Shown: piece by piece, positions 16,933-27,035 of the stretch
How positions within the stretch are numbered: the first letter of the stretch is position 1
How the letters are laid out: each line of letters opens with the position of its first letter
Source of the DNA: Paenibacillus sp.
GTDB taxonomy: Bacteria > Bacillota > Bacilli > Paenibacillales > Paenibacillaceae
Length of the DNA stretch: 64,000 nt
Assembly: GCA_017512705.1 (NCBI GenBank)
Contig: JAFWEX010000150.1
Location: 348,365-412,364 of the forward strand
Reading direction: 5' to 3'
Notes under the pieces: model-generated
Database searches by the model: none
Told to the model about the DNA's origin: nothing
The model's input: only the letters and a program-made list of their open reading frames with translations
Made by a program: the position numbers and the translations under genes

Positions 16933-18175
16933 GTAACCGATCTGTTAACCGTCTTAACTCTTCCGCTGATGAAGATATCTCCTCCATAATTGCGGTTTCT
17001 TCATGTGCAGCATCCATGATCCGATTAGCTTCATCCGAGAAAGAGCTCGCTTTGCCTTGTATCTTCTTCACATTGCCGTGTGTTTGCTCCACACGTCCCG
17101 TCTGTTCAGCAATTTTGGAGCCGATCTCATGTGCACCTTTCATGAATACTTCAACCGTACCCGTTAGTTCATGTAATGTCTGATCCACGGAAATGGTCCG
17201 TTCTGACTCATCTACAACCAATCCATGCTGTTCTTGACTAAGCTGCACAGTTTCCCCGATTCGTTGCTGCACACGGCTAATCAGCTCATTAATTCGATGT
17301 ACCGAATCTTTACTCTCATCAGCAAGTTTACGAATCTGCTGAGCAACAACTGCAAAACCTGCCCCTTCTTCCCCTGCTCGGGCGGCTTCAATGGAAGCGT
17401 TCAGGGCAAGCAACCCTGTTTCTTCAGCTATATTTTTGACCGACTGTGTAATCACTTCAATATCGGAAGCTTCCTTCTCCAATAGCAGCATAATATCACG
17501 AGAACGATTGTGTGACTCAGCCAGCTCGTCCATACCTTTCATCAGTGAAGAGAATGTTTCCTTCGTATGATCCACCGATTGTTCCATCTGACCGGACAGT
17601 TCTGTCATCCCCAAAGACTGATGTTGCATCTTCTGAAAATCATTCAACATTTCATCAGCTGTAATCAAGGAATGATGGGAAGTCACTTTTTGCTCTTCAA
17701 CACCTACCGCAATATGATTAACCGCTTCCGACATCATCTCGATCTGCTCCGCTGCCTGGGTAATCGCCTCACTAAGCGACTGTGCATTCTGAGAGGTTGT
17801 GCGTGTACTTTCCGCAATATCGTTCACAATACTTCTCAGATTAGAAACCATGACGTTGAAAGCATCATATAATACGGTAAGCTCATCTTGAGCGCGGCGA
17901 TGCGGAATTTCCGTAGTCAAATCTCCCGAAGATACCTGCTGCGCAGCACGAGACAGCCGAACAATCGGACGAGTCAGGTAGCGAGAAGCCATCCACCCGA
18001 GAATTCCGTTCCAGCATACCCCCATAAGCAGAATGATCGATATGTACAGCCAGTTTGGTATATCAAGCGAAACCCAATCTTTCACAAAAAAAATAAAAAA
18101 GCCGCTAGTTCCGTACGTAATAATTGAGATAAGTACCAAACCAGCGACACTCTTCGCCCCTAAAGTCCATTTCAT
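16898..18175 (-). CDS. methyl-accepting chemotaxis protein without sensor domain
   Basis: 425 residues. Two membrane helices (about 9-31 and 42-62) are separated by only some ten residues, so there is no extracytoplasmic sensor. HAMP follows from TRPIVRL (68), then a full signalling domain with the tip [19 protein letters not shown] and [13 protein letters not shown]. The signal may come from membrane state or a partner protein. GGGGTG precedes the ATG at 18175. The terminator overlaps its 3' end. Not a paralogue copy of the receptor at 1-1512: domain order and tip differ. Confidence 0.92.
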   Translation of the reverse strand: MKWTLGAKSVAGLVLISIITYGTSGFFIFFVKDWVSLDIPNWLYISIILLMGVCWNGILGWMASRYLTRPIVRLSRAAQQVSSGDLTTEIPHRRAQDELTVLYDAFNVMVSNLRSIVNDIAESTRTTSQNAQSLSEAITQAAEQIEMMSEAVNHIAVGVEEQKVTSHHSLITADEMLNDFQKMQHQSLGMTELSGQMEQSVDHTKETFSSLMKGMDELAESHNRSRDIMLLLEKEASDIEVITQSVKNIAEETGLLALNASIEAARAGEEGAGFAVVAQQIRKLADESKDSVHRINELISRVQQRIGETVQLSQEQHGLVVDESERTISVDQTLHELTGTVEVFMKGAHEIGSKIAEQTGRVEQTHGNVKKIQGKASSFSDEANRIMDAAHEETAIMEEISSSAEELRRLTDRLLDKTKAFRMQP

Positions 18176-18231
18176 GTGTTCGCACCCCGTAGTCCTTTTT
18201 TCCTATTTTACCAATATGATACCATATTTCA

Positions 18232-18247
18232 TGTGATTAATATCACT
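18232..18247. promoter_or_regulatory. Fnr/CRP-like site between chemoreceptor and aspA
   Basis: TGTGA-N6-TCACT, one base from the TGTGA-N6-TCACA consensus of the Fnr/Crp family. It lies 57 bases before the chemoreceptor start and about 190 before the aspA -24 element. Binding is not shown by sequence alone. Confidence 0.3.
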
Positions 18248-18423
18248 GAAAACGCTGTATTCTCGTCATGATTCGCTGTCCATACATGACTTTATTACTA
18301 CAAAAATCACTCAAATTGAATAAGACAAGCTTGGATAGACCTCCTTATAAATTTAATTCTTGTAGAGAATTTTAGATTTTCTAATTTAAATTATTATCGG
18401 TTACAAGAAAAGAATCATTTAGC

Positions 18424-18440
18424 TTGGCATCTATTTTGCT
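18424..18440 (+). promoter_or_regulatory. sigma-54 (-24/-12) promoter of aspA
   Basis: TTGGCATCTATTTTGCT has GG (18426-18427) and GC (18438-18439) separated by exactly 10 bases and matches TGGCAY-N5-TTGCW fully. Predicted transcription start near 18451, about 64 bases before the ATG. The rest of the gap from 18248 is AT-rich with no gene. Confidence 0.75.
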
Positions 18441-18514
18441 TAAATGGTATACTGAGTGCGTTTCAGCAATGCTGGAGCAGAAGTATTTTTATGATGCCAA
18501 TGGAGGCGAACGAG

Positions 18515-19948
18515 ATGTCTACTATGTCCACACGGACGGAAAAAGATTTTATCGGCGAAAAAGAAATCCCGGATTATGCGTACTATGGAATTCAGACGGT
18601 GCGGGCTGTAGAAAACTTTCCGATTACCGGCGTTCCGGTTCACCGCGAGCTGATTACAGCATTGGCCGCTGTTAAAAAGGCTGCTGCTATGGCAAACATG
18701 GAACTGAAAATGCTTCCATCCAAAATCGGAGAAGTGATCATCATGGCGGCGGATGAAATGATGAAAGGCCATCATCTCGATCATTTTATTGTAGACTCCA
18801 TTCAGGGTGGTGCGGGCACCTCCATGAATATGAATATCAACGAAATTTTGGCTAATCGCGGACTTGAACTGTTGACCAAAAGCAAGGGTGACTACTTCCA
18901 CTGTAATCCTAACAATCATGTGAACATGTCCCAGTCTACGAATGACGTTGTGCCAACAGCCCTGCGCATCGCGGCATATCGCCTATCCGAGACTCTGCTG
19001 GATACAATGAAGAAGTTGCAAGAAGCTTTTCACAAAAAAGAAATCGAGTTCAACGACGTTGTTAAAGTGGGACGTACTCATCTGCAGGATGCCGTACCGA
19101 TCCGTCTAGGTCAAGAATTCGGTGCTTATGCTCGTGTCATTGGGCGGGACATTGAACGTCTCGAATATGCTAACAAACGCTTGCTCAAGATTAATATGGG
19201 TGCTACAGCTGTTGGAACAGGGCTCAATGCCAAACCTGAGTACATTGTCAAGGTTACCGAGCATCTGTCCGAGGTAACGGGTCTGCCGCTGCAGACCGCA
19301 GACGATCTGGTTGACGCGACTCAGAACACAGATGCATATTTGGAACTCTCAGCAGCCCTGAAAGTATGTGCAGTCAGCCTGTCCAAAATCTGTAATGACA
19401 TCCGCATGATGGCTTCAGGTCCACGTGCTGGACTGAATGAATTGCTTCTGCCGGCTCGTCAGCCTGGTTCTTCCATTATGCCGGGTAAGGTTAATCCGGT
19501 GATGGCCGAGGTGATTAATCAGGTATCCTTCCAGGTTATGGGGAACGACCATACGATCTGTATGGCCTGTGAAGCAGGTCAATTCGAACTGAATGTTATG
19601 GGTCCAGTCATTGCCTTTAACCTGTTGCAATCACTGAAGATCATGAATAACGGTATTGATGTCTTCACCAGATATGCAGTGGAAGAGATGGAAGCTAATC
19701 GTGAGCGCTGTGAATCAATTATGAAACAAAGCTTCAGTGTCGTTACGGCCCTGAATCCTCACCTTGGCTACAACGTAGCTGCCACGATCGTAAAAGAAGC
19801 GCTAAAGACAGGCATGAGTCTACAGGAAATCATTCTGGAGCGAGGCTTGCTGACACCGGAAGAATTGGAAGAGATTTTACATCCGGAGCAGATGACCACC
19901 CCAGGTATTGCTGGAGAACATTTCTTGCGTAACATGGAGCGTTTATAA
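18515..19948 (+). CDS. aspA: aspartate ammonia-lyase
   Basis: Cytosolic fumarase/aspartase-superfamily enzyme converting L-aspartate to fumarate and ammonia. 477 residues, usual length. Substrate-loop and signature segments: GAGTSMNMNINE, NNHVNMSQSTNDV, KVGRTHLQDAVP, and the flexible catalytic loop PGSSIMPGKVNPVM. GGAGG lies 8 bases before the ATG at 18515; frames from 18491 overlap the binding site. Behind a textbook sigma-54 promoter and followed by a strong terminator, so monocistronic. The company of rpoN, rocA and putB supports a role in using amino acids as carbon and nitrogen source. Class II fumarase is the alternative, but the loop fits aspartase better. Confidence 0.93.
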   Translation: MSTMSTRTEKDFIGEKEIPDYAYYGIQTVRAVENFPITGVPVHRELITALAAVKKAAAMANMELKMLPSKIGEVIIMAADEMMKGHHLDHFIVDSIQGGAGTSMNMNINEILANRGLELLTKSKGDYFHCNPNNHVNMSQSTNDVVPTALRIAAYRLSETLLDTMKKLQEAFHKKEIEFNDVVKVGRTHLQDAVPIRLGQEFGAYARVIGRDIERLEYANKRLLKINMGATAVGTGLNAKPEYIVKVTEHLSEVTGLPLQTADDLVDATQNTDAYLELSAALKVCAVSLSKICNDIRMMASGPRAGLNELLLPARQPGSSIMPGKVNPVMAEVINQVSFQVMGNDHTICMACEAGQFELNVMGPVIAFNLLQSLKIMNNGIDVFTRYAVEEMEANRERCESIMKQSFSVVTALNPHLGYNVAATIVKEALKTGMSLQEIILERGLLTPEELEEILHPEQMTTPGIAGEHFLRNMERL

Positions 19949-19976
19949 TATATATAGAGCATCATCCAAAAATGTT

Positions 19977-20019
19977 AAAATCCCTGTTGATCCGGATGTC
20001 CGGATCAACAGGGATTTTT
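19977..20019. terminator. bidirectional terminator between aspA and rpoN
   Basis: AAAATCCCTGTTGATCCGG pairs perfectly over 19 bp with its complement around a 4-base loop; T runs on both strands. Confidence 0.9.
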
Positions 20020-20075
20020 GTAATATCTAATGCAACGTTCAGTTATCATTCCAACTGATTTTGATACGATTGTGC

Positions 20076-21374
20076 TCATCGTTTTCGTTCCAGAGACGAT
20101 AAAATACGCAGTTCCTCCCTATACTTCGCAATGGTTCTTCGGGATATCACAATTCCTTCATCAGCTAGAATAGCAGCTAATCGGCTGTCTGAATAAGGTC
20201 TGCTCATCTGCTCCGTTCGAATAATTTCCTTCAGCCGCATTTTTACAGCCGATGCGGACGTCTGCTGCCCGGATACTGTTGAAATGCCAGAATCAAAAAA
20301 ATGCTTCAGCTCATAGATCCCATAGGGGGTGTGTATAAATTTATTCTTCACGGCACGGCTGACGGTCGATTCATGCATATCGATTTTCTCGGCAATAACC
20401 GTAAGATTAAGCGGTACTATGGCAGCAGGCCCCTCACTCAAAAACGGCTTCTGCTCATCCATAACCGCCTTCATTACACTTAGCAGCGTCCTGCGTCTCA
20501 TCTGCACACTACGCACAATGGCCTTCGCCTCTGACGCCTGATTCAGCCAGAACTGGCTGGGAGCTGAGCCTCTTACCCAGCTGCTACAAGCCTCATTCAA
20601 GGATACGCGTGGATTACCTGCTGCAAGCAATCCGAGCACCCTCTCCCCTTGAACGAACTCTACATAGGCATCAGGAGCGATATAATAAGAGCGTTCATTA
20701 CATCCGATCGAGCGGCACGGCTTGGGGTTCAGTCGGATAATATAGTCATATGCTTCTTGTGCTTCTCGTGAGGTTATACCTAACCTGCCTGCTGTCCGTC
20801 CGGGATGAAAAGGAACCAAAGCCTTCAGCCCGGCCTGCACCATGTGTTCGGCATAACGTGCAGCAGACGCATCACGCCGAATCTGCAGCAGCAAGCATTC
20901 CTGCAAACTCCGTGCTCCTACACCCGGAGGGTCCAGCGACTGCAGCAGGCAGAGCCCTATGTTTAGTTCGCCTGAAGAAACCCCCAATTCAGACTGCACC
21001 TCTGACAGTTCAATCCTCAAATATCCATCTTCATCTACACATCCAGCCAAATAAGAAGCGACTCTCCCGGGTCCGTTCGGAACATTCATCAAACGAATTT
21101 GCGAAGCAAGTAACTGTTCCAGCGTAGGCTCCATCCCTTTGACCTGCAGCAAAGGATCATAGGAATCCAGCCAGCGCAAATTATTCTTCCGTGCATATTT
21201 AGAAAAGTGTATTGATTGCTCTTCCAGTTCAAGCAGCGGATTATCTGCTGCGGCATCCTGTAAATAACGCGATAGCTCCTGACCGGACAAGGTTAGCAAA
21301 TGAAAGGACTGCTTCATCTCCGGCGTGATGGACAGCCGGAACCGCTGTTCTTGCACTAATTGAACACCTAACAT
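20076..21374 (-). CDS. rpoN: RNA polymerase sigma-54 factor
   Basis: 432 residues. Gln-rich activator-interaction region I at the start (QLVQEQRFRLSITPEMKQS), acidic stretch, core-binding region, helix-turn-helix (MHESTVSRAVKNKFIHTPYG near 340) and the C-terminal RpoN box SRRTIAKYREEL. It directs polymerase to -24/-12 promoters and needs an AAA+ activator, one of which is coded at 24949-26805. AAGGAGGG lies 6 bases before the ATG at 21374. It follows rocA on the same strand after 157 bases without a visible terminator. Equivalent to sigL of Bacillus subtilis. Confidence 0.95.
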   Translation of the reverse strand: MLGVQLVQEQRFRLSITPEMKQSFHLLTLSGQELSRYLQDAAADNPLLELEEQSIHFSKYARKNNLRWLDSYDPLLQVKGMEPTLEQLLASQIRLMNVPNGPGRVASYLAGCVDEDGYLRIELSEVQSELGVSSGELNIGLCLLQSLDPPGVGARSLQECLLLQIRRDASAARYAEHMVQAGLKALVPFHPGRTAGRLGITSREAQEAYDYIIRLNPKPCRSIGCNERSYYIAPDAYVEFVQGERVLGLLAAGNPRVSLNEACSSWVRGSAPSQFWLNQASEAKAIVRSVQMRRRTLLSVMKAVMDEQKPFLSEGPAAIVPLNLTVIAEKIDMHESTVSRAVKNKFIHTPYGIYELKHFFDSGISTVSGQQTSASAVKMRLKEIIRTEQMSRPYSDSRLAAILADEGIVISRRTIAKYREELRILSSLERKR

Positions 21375-21531
21375 CCAATGCCCTCCTTATGTCACGCTGG
21401 ACATGAATTTAATGCAGTATGCACTTTGAGTTGTCATCCGGTCACTTCTATTTACATAAAAAGGGATTTGCAGGCATGATATCATATAAGCAAGTCCTTG
21501 TCAGCAGTATTCATCTACATCCTTGCATTTT

Positions 21532-23079
21532 TCAATATTTCTCAGATACGAGCTTGGCTTGAGTAAAGAGCAGCAGATAATCTCTGCCTCCTGCTTTAGA
21601 ATCTGTACCCGACATATTGAAGCCGCCAAAAGGATGTGTGCCCACTAAGGCCCCCGTACACTTGCGATTGAAATACAAATTGCCCGCAAAATATTCACGT
21701 CTTGCTTGCTCCAGATGTGCCCGATTACGCGAGATAACGGCACCTGTCAAACCATAGTCTGTATTGTTAGCAATCTCCAGCGCATCCTGGAATGAATCGG
21801 CTTTAATAAAAGCGAGTACCGGGCCGAAGATCTCCTCCTGTGCAATTCGAGCCTGAGGGTTCACTTCTGCGATAATCGTCGGTTCAATGAAATAACCTGC
21901 GGCATCCCCTGTACCTCCGCCATAAACTAGACGTCCTTCCTCTTTACCTATCTCAATATATTCTGTGATCTTCGCATAGGCCTTATCGTCGATGACAGGC
22001 CCCATGTAATTCCCTGCCTGTAACGGACTGCCCATCGTCAGCTTCTGTGTACGTTCCACTACCTTTTGTAACACTTCATCATATACATCCTTATGAATAA
22101 TGGCACGGGAGCAGGCAGAACATTTTTGCCCGGAGAAGCCAAAAGCGGAGGCCGTAATCGATTCGGCTGCCAGTTCCAGATCACTGTCATTGTCAACGAC
22201 GATCGAATCCTTACCCCCCATCTCAGCAATAACACGTTTAATCCACTTTTGTCCCGGAGCGGTGCGCGCAGCGCGTTCATTGATTCGCAAGCCAACATCC
22301 CGAGAACCGGTGAAACTGATAAAACGGGTCAGTGCATGATCCACAAGATAATCCCCTACCTCGCTGCCCGGCCCCGGCAAGAAGTTAACCACACCGTTCG
22401 GCAGACCAACTTCTTGAAGCAGTTCCATGAACTTGGCCGCAATAACCGGAGTGGTACTCGCAGGTTTTAATACTACTGTATTGCCCGATACCAATGCAGC
22501 TGAAGTCATGCCTGCCATAATCGCCAGCGGAAAATTCCACGGCGGGATAACCACCCCCACTCCCAGCGGAATGTACGTCAGCTCATTATCCTCACCTGCA
22601 ATTCGAACAAGCGGTTGCGGTTCACTAAGACGTTGCATTTCTCTTGCATAAAACTCCATAAAGTCAATGGCTTCTGCGGTGTCTGCATCCGCTTCCGCCC
22701 ATGTTTTGCCCGCCTCATAGACCATCCAGGCGGAGAACTCGTGCTTGCGGCGACGCATGATTGCAGCCGCTTTGTACAGATAACGGGCCCGTTCATTCGG
22801 GTCCGTATGTTTCCAGGTCTCGAACGTCTGAGCTGCGGTCTGGATGGCCTTCTCGGCCAGCTCCTGATTCGCTTGATGAATCGTTCCAATGACCTGATCC
22901 TTTGCAGCCGGGTTTACGGAGGTTAACGTGCGGCTGCTAGTTACTTTTTGCCCATCGATAATCATTGAATATTCTTGCCCGAGCTCAGATTCAACTTTGC
23001 GGAGTGCTTCTTCAAAGGCGTCCCGGTTCGCTTGCACCGTAAAAGCTGTAAATGGTTCGTTAACAAATGGGATATTCAT
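21532..23079 (-). CDS. rocA: L-glutamate gamma-semialdehyde dehydrogenase
   Basis: 515-residue NAD-dependent aldehyde dehydrogenase oxidising glutamate semialdehyde (from proline or arginine) to glutamate. Motifs: [10 protein letters not shown] (near 165), FTGSRDVG cofactor loop, catalytic Glu in AEMGGKDSI, catalytic Cys in [13 protein letters not shown], and [10 protein letters not shown]. Length equals RocA/PruA of Bacillus. AAGGAGG lies 8 bases before the ATG at 23079; an in-frame ATG 10 codons upstream lacks one. Transcribed from a sigma-54 promoter divergent from the proline dehydrogenase gene, so both enzymes of proline breakdown should be co-induced. Confidence 0.94.
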   Translation of the reverse strand: MNIPFVNEPFTAFTVQANRDAFEEALRKVESELGQEYSMIIDGQKVTSSRTLTSVNPAAKDQVIGTIHQANQELAEKAIQTAAQTFETWKHTDPNERARYLYKAAAIMRRRKHEFSAWMVYEAGKTWAEADADTAEAIDFMEFYAREMQRLSEPQPLVRIAGEDNELTYIPLGVGVVIPPWNFPLAIMAGMTSAALVSGNTVVLKPASTTPVIAAKFMELLQEVGLPNGVVNFLPGPGSEVGDYLVDHALTRFISFTGSRDVGLRINERAARTAPGQKWIKRVIAEMGGKDSIVVDNDSDLELAAESITASAFGFSGQKCSACSRAIIHKDVYDEVLQKVVERTQKLTMGSPLQAGNYMGPVIDDKAYAKITEYIEIGKEEGRLVYGGGTGDAAGYFIEPTIIAEVNPQARIAQEEIFGPVLAFIKADSFQDALEIANNTDYGLTGAVISRNRAHLEQARREYFAGNLYFNRKCTGALVGTHPFGGFNMSGTDSKAGGRDYLLLFTQAKLVSEKY

Positions 23080-23182
23080 CAGTAATTCCTCCTTCAAGAT
23101 ATAGGTCACTGGCTGGTCATATGAAGCTATGGGTGGCTCCCCGCCAGAACTCGCGCCGAATGCGCCTCACCAAAATATATGA

Positions 23183-23199
23183 AGCAAGAAGCGTGCCAA
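23183..23199 (-). promoter_or_regulatory. sigma-54 promoter of rocA
   Basis: Minus strand TTGGCACGCTTCTTGCT: GG (complement of 23196-23197) and GC (23184-23185) separated by 10 bases, near-consensus. Transcription would begin near 23172, about 93 bases before the ATG. Confidence 0.75.
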
Positions 23200-23296
23200 C
23201 TCCGCTTGAAAATGAATTTTTTTTTTAAAAAAGTAGGATGTATGTGCTGTATTTATGATCATTCTCACGACCACTCCGATGCCAGAATAATCTGAG

Positions 23297-23329
23297 AGTA
23301 GATGTAATCTCCAGTTTTTTGACTCTACT
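23297..23329. promoter_or_regulatory. candidate shared enhancer for rocA and putB
   Basis: AGTAGA (23297-23302) and TCTACT (23324-23329) form an inverted repeat centred at 23313. That point is 116 bases from the rocA -24 and 115 from the putB -24. Sigma-54 activators bind such distal sites. The arms are short, so the match could be chance. Confidence 0.35.
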
Positions 23330-23425
23330 TTGCTAAGGGCAGATCTCATGATCTCGCTTGTGTCGATGATTCGTTCAACAGATATAAAAAATATTAGGGG
23401 TATCCCACGGCTAAAAGGGCCGCTC

Positions 23426-23442
23426 TTGGCACAGTTTTTGCT
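23426..23442 (+). promoter_or_regulatory. sigma-54 promoter of the proline dehydrogenase gene
   Basis: TTGGCACAGTTTTTGCT: GG (23428-23429) and GC (23440-23441) with a 10-base interval, full consensus. Start of transcription near 23453, 34 bases before the ATG. Confidence 0.8.
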
Positions 23443-23486
23443 AGATATATGAGTACACAATCATGAATGTTTAAGGAGGTACCACG

Positions 23487-24410
23487 ATGAGTGTCGGAAC
23501 GGAACTATACCGCAAAACCCTGTTAACCGTGGCTGGCAACAAAGCTGTAGAGAATCTATCTCTCAAATACGGCAAAAAGCTGGCCGGCAAATTTATTGCA
23601 GGCAGTACGCTAGAAGAGGCACTGGAGGCAATTCGGTCATTAAATAGCAAAGGGATTATGGCGACATTGGATCATCTAGGCGAGGGTATTACGCACCTGC
23701 ACGAAGCGGCGCTCTACAGAGATGAATATCTGAGGCTAGTTGAAGGCATAGCAGATGAAGGTGTGGACTCCAATGTCTCACTTAAACCTACACAAATGGG
23801 GCTGGCTCTCGATTCAGAAGAGAGTTATCAGAATATTCGCGCCGTCGCAATTCGGGCTAAAGAGCGTGAATTGTTCATACGCATTGATATGGAGGATAGT
23901 CCGTTCACACAAGCAACACTGGATATGGTGCGAAGGCTACATTCCGAAGGGCTGGATAACACCGGTACAGTATTACAAGCTTATCTTCATCGAACCGAAG
24001 AGGATACACGTGATATGATCCGGGAAGGCATTCGGCTACGCCTTGTCAAAGGAGCCTACAAAGAGCCCGCAAATATTGCTTATCAGAGCTCAGCTGAGGT
24101 TATTCACCAGTTCAAGACGATGATTCGTCATCACCTGGATCAAGGCGTGTATACAGCAGTGGCATCTCATGACGATCATATCATTAACTGGACGAAGCAA
24201 TACGCCAAGGATCGGGATATCTCCCCCGAAGCCTTCGAATTCCAGATGTTATATGGACTTCGCATGAGCGAACAGGAGCGCTTGGCACAGGAAGGTTATC
24301 GCATTCGTTGTTATGTACCGTATGGCACGATGTGGTACCCCTATTATACACGTCGTCTCGCAGAGAAACCCGCTAACCTCTGGATGGTTGTAAAAAACAT
24401 GTTTCGTTAA
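23487..24410 (+). CDS. putB: proline dehydrogenase
   Basis: 307-residue FAD enzyme oxidising L-proline to pyrroline-5-carboxylate, the step before RocA. It is the short monofunctional type of Gram-positives. Barrel-strand motifs: SLKPTQMGL near 95, FIRIDMED, LRLVKGAYKEP (flavin/substrate), TAVASHDD, and the C-terminal YGTMWYPYYTRRLAEKPAN whose two Arg bind the proline carboxylate. AAGGAGG precedes the ATG at 23487. Own sigma-54 promoter, divergent from rocA; weak terminator at 24439. Confidence 0.94.
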   Translation: MSVGTELYRKTLLTVAGNKAVENLSLKYGKKLAGKFIAGSTLEEALEAIRSLNSKGIMATLDHLGEGITHLHEAALYRDEYLRLVEGIADEGVDSNVSLKPTQMGLALDSEESYQNIRAVAIRAKERELFIRIDMEDSPFTQATLDMVRRLHSEGLDNTGTVLQAYLHRTEEDTRDMIREGIRLRLVKGAYKEPANIAYQSSAEVIHQFKTMIRHHLDQGVYTAVASHDDHIINWTKQYAKDRDISPEAFEFQMLYGLRMSEQERLAQEGYRIRCYVPYGTMWYPYYTRRLAEKPANLWMVVKNMFR

Positions 24411-24438
24411 AACGCATCTCACAACAACGGAGTTCTAG

Positions 24439-24476
24439 CCATGTAATCCATCCCATCTGGAGAGCATGGTTTTTTG
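24439..24476 (+). terminator. weak terminator after putB
   Basis: CCATG (24440-24444) and CATGG (24465-24469) flank a 20-base loop, then six T. Confidence 0.5.
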
Positions 24477-24522
24477 TTTTGGGTTTGGGTTTGTTTTGGG
24501 TTTGGGTTTGTTTTAGGTTTGG
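24477..24522 (+). repeat. 17-bp tandem repeat with four GGG tracts
   Basis: The unit TTTTGGGTTTGGGTTTG is present twice in tandem, followed by a degenerate third half. The four GGG tracts (24481, 24487, 24498, 24504) have loops of 3, 8 and 3 bases and fit a potential G-quadruplex on the plus strand. The next 420 bases to 24948 are AT-rich without a gene, apart from a nested palindrome at 24555-24606. Confidence 0.75.
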
Positions 24523-24554
24523 TTATTGTTTTCCCTCAGTTTCTGGAGACAGAT

Positions 24555-24606
24555 ATGTCTAAATTATTAGAATATTCAAAATTTGAATGTAAAAATTTTT
24601 AGACAT
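24555..24606. repeat. nested palindrome in AT-rich intergenic DNA
   Basis: Outer arms ATGTCTAAA (24555-24563) and TTTAGACAT (24598-24606) enclose the palindrome ATTCAAAATTTGAAT (24574-24588). No T run follows. It lies 340 bases before the activator gene. Confidence 0.5.
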
Positions 24607-24898
24607 CCTCTTGCAAAATTCACAAATTTTATCTTTTCCTTCTTCGTTAATCTACCTTTTTCTCGGGATAATTCGGTCAACAGATCAAGATGAATAACAT
24701 TCTTTAACTTAAAACAAATGAAATCAATCCGCCTTAAATAACTGGAATTTTATTCAATTTTAATACACCTTCAACATCCCCTCTCCGGATTGATCCATAA
24801 AATAGGATACATCCCTTTTACTTTTTCCAGCTAAACAATCGCTTACAATCATACGAACAACGATGTCAAAAAATATATACACAATCGATGGTAAACGA

Positions 24899-24904
24899 TA
24901 TAAT
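24899..24904 (+). promoter_or_regulatory. -10 element of the sigma-54 activator gene
   Basis: Perfect TATAAT, 45 bases before the ATG; the hexamer 17 bases upstream (TATACA) is a poor -35. Confidence 0.45.
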
Positions 24905-24948
24905 GAATATAATTCCAATCACTTTAATACGTATTCGAGGTGATCCTG

Positions 24949-26805
24949 ATGAGACACTTACTTCCAACTCTAAAAGAACTGATGCGAACAGATATGAAGA
25001 TTTACGATGAGTTTCTCTTACGGGAACACATTCTTTCGTCTCCTTATCCCCATTCCGATGTGGCAGATCGGCCTGTATTTGTACGTTCCAAAGCGGGAGA
25101 TGCTTATCTCTACTCGTTCTTTGATCAATCAAGCTTGCTTCCCGAGCAAGTCCCATCCTCAACATATTCTTCAACGTCAGTAGCATCCCATAAATTTTCG
25201 TCCAATTCCTTGCTCCCTGTCCCTGTAATCCCATATAGCTTTGAACTCGTACAAACTGTTCCACTATTTACTAAAGCTCCTTATCTCATGATTAAAAGTG
25301 ATCGTGACGAATGGATCGGTTATATATCCGCCTCTGATGTGATCCACACCTTGGTGCAAGCCCATCAGCTCATGGAGGCCTATCTGGAAACCACCCTTGA
25401 GACCGCTGGTTCTGCACTGTCCATCATTGACGAGGAAGCGAAAGTTGCCTACTGGACATCTGGCGCAGAACATATCTTTTCGATTAGCAAAACCGACATT
25501 ATCGGCCAGCCCGCTGAAAACTTTTTCCCGCCTGAACGCCTTCAATCACTCAAAACGTTATATACCGGCGAAACAGTCTATCGCAAGCAACATCAGCCCA
25601 GACCAGATCTGTTCGCGCTCATTAATGCCCGACCGGTCAGGTTGGACGGACACATTGTCGGAGCAGTCGCAGCAGAAGTGGATATTACCACAGAAATTCG
25701 GCTGCATCAGGAACTGCTGCATATGTCCTCCAAAGTTCAGCATTTGGAAAAGGCAGTTGCACAGCTTCGTCCCGAAACCGATCCATTCGCCCGTATCAAA
25801 GGCAGCAGTCCGATTATCCGGGAATGTCTTGATACGATCCGCAAGATCAGCTCGACGCCTGCTACCGTACTTATTATGGGTGAAAGCGGTACCGGAAAAG
25901 AGCTGTTCGCCAAAGCGATCCATGACCTACGTGAGCCAGAGACTGCCCCTTTTATTGCGATTAACTGTGGTGCCATTCCGGCATCATTATTCGAAAGTGA
26001 ATTGTTCGGCTACGAGAAAGGAGCATTCTCCGGAGCGGATCCCAAGGGGAAAAAGGGGAAAATTGAACTGGCAGAGGGAGGCACTCTTTTTCTGGATGAG
26101 ATTGGTGAAATGCCTTCTGAACTGCAAGTTAAGCTGCTTCGTGTTTTGCAAGAACGTAATTACTTCCCGGTAGGTGGCACCCGTACTAAACAAGCCAATT
26201 GCCGTATCATTGCCGCAACCAATCAAGATCTTCCTGCTCTCATTACCCGGAATCAATTCCGAGAAGATCTCTATTATCGACTGAATGTGATCAATCTGAT
26301 TATTCCGCCGCTCCGGCTGCGTAAAGAGGATATCTATGAACTCACACAGACATTCCTGCAAGAATTCTCGATGCTCTACAATCGTCATGTTGAAGTCGTG
26401 CCACCTGAGGTATTCAAACTATTATTCCAGTACGACTGGCCAGGTAATGTCCGCGAGCTGCGCAATGTGATTGAACGCTTGACCATCCTCACGGTCGATG
26501 GTGAGATTAAACCGGAATATTTACCTGATTCGCTTAAGCTCACGCGTTCCAATGAACCGCCTGAACCCGAGGTTCAGCAGGTGAGCAACACACCAAAGCA
26601 TCTTGCATCCGAAAAGACGGACGTCCGTGATCTGGACCCTGTTCAGAGCGTCGGTTCCTCCTATCAGCAACAGGTTGATGCCTATGAGGCTCGACTTCTA
26701 CTTCAATACCTGGAAGCCGCAGGTGGTAATAAACGAACGTTGGCGAAGCAACTGGGTATCTCCAGAGCTACGCTGTATAACCGTATGAAACGTCTTGGTT
26801 TGTAA
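24949..26805 (+). CDS. sigma-54-dependent transcriptional activator, RocR-like
   Basis: 618-residue enhancer-binding protein. About 140 N-terminal residues of unknown fold, a PAS domain (about 145-255, [18 protein letters not shown]), an AAA+ domain (about 280-510) with Walker A GESGTGKE, sigma-54 contact loop GAFSGA (usual form GAFTGA), Walker [14 protein letters not shown] and the arginine-finger region, then a Gln/Pro linker and a Fis-type helix-turn-helix ([20 protein letters not shown]). GAGGTG lies 6 bases before the ATG at 24949. Position beside putB and rocA makes it the likely activator of both; RocR in Bacillus does this for arginine and ornithine. Its effector may be proline, ornithine or another amino acid. 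Confidence 0.88.
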   Translation: MRHLLPTLKELMRTDMKIYDEFLLREHILSSPYPHSDVADRPVFVRSKAGDAYLYSFFDQSSLLPEQVPSSTYSSTSVASHKFSSNSLLPVPVIPYSFELVQTVPLFTKAPYLMIKSDRDEWIGYISASDVIHTLVQAHQLMEAYLETTLETAGSALSIIDEEAKVAYWTSGAEHIFSISKTDIIGQPAENFFPPERLQSLKTLYTGETVYRKQHQPRPDLFALINARPVRLDGHIVGAVAAEVDITTEIRLHQELLHMSSKVQHLEKAVAQLRPETDPFARIKGSSPIIRECLDTIRKISSTPATVLIMGESGTGKELFAKAIHDLREPETAPFIAINCGAIPASLFESELFGYEKGAFSGADPKGKKGKIELAEGGTLFLDEIGEMPSELQVKLLRVLQERNYFPVGGTRTKQANCRIIAATNQDLPALITRNQFREDLYYRLNVINLIIPPLRLRKEDIYELTQTFLQEFSMLYNRHVEVVPPEVFKLLFQYDWPGNVRELRNVIERLTILTVDGEIKPEYLPDSLKLTRSNEPPEPEVQQVSNTPKHLASEKTDVRDLDPVQSVGSSYQQQVDAYEARLLLQYLEAAGGNKRTLAKQLGISRATLYNRMKRLGL

Positions 26806-26893
26806 TCTTTACTTTGGACGATAGGACGATCGGACATCCTCGAAGATCCGATAATTCGCAGCTGTCCATCTCTAACCATTCATATAAAGCTCG

Positions 26894-26937
26894 AAAAACC
26901 CGCAGTAACGGGCTATCTGCCGTTTACTCGGGTTTTT
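26894..26937. terminator. bidirectional terminator between convergent genes
   Basis: AAAAACCCG / CGGGTTTTT outer stem with a second stem AGTAA-CGG / CCG-TTTACT inside. Confidence 0.8.
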
Positions 26938-27035
26938 AGCATGGATATATTACATAAAAGCACCCGTCTTTTGGGTCGCTTCCAGAATCTTTCGAACTCA
27001 TTCACAAAACATTACGTAGTAGAGCACCCTGCTCG

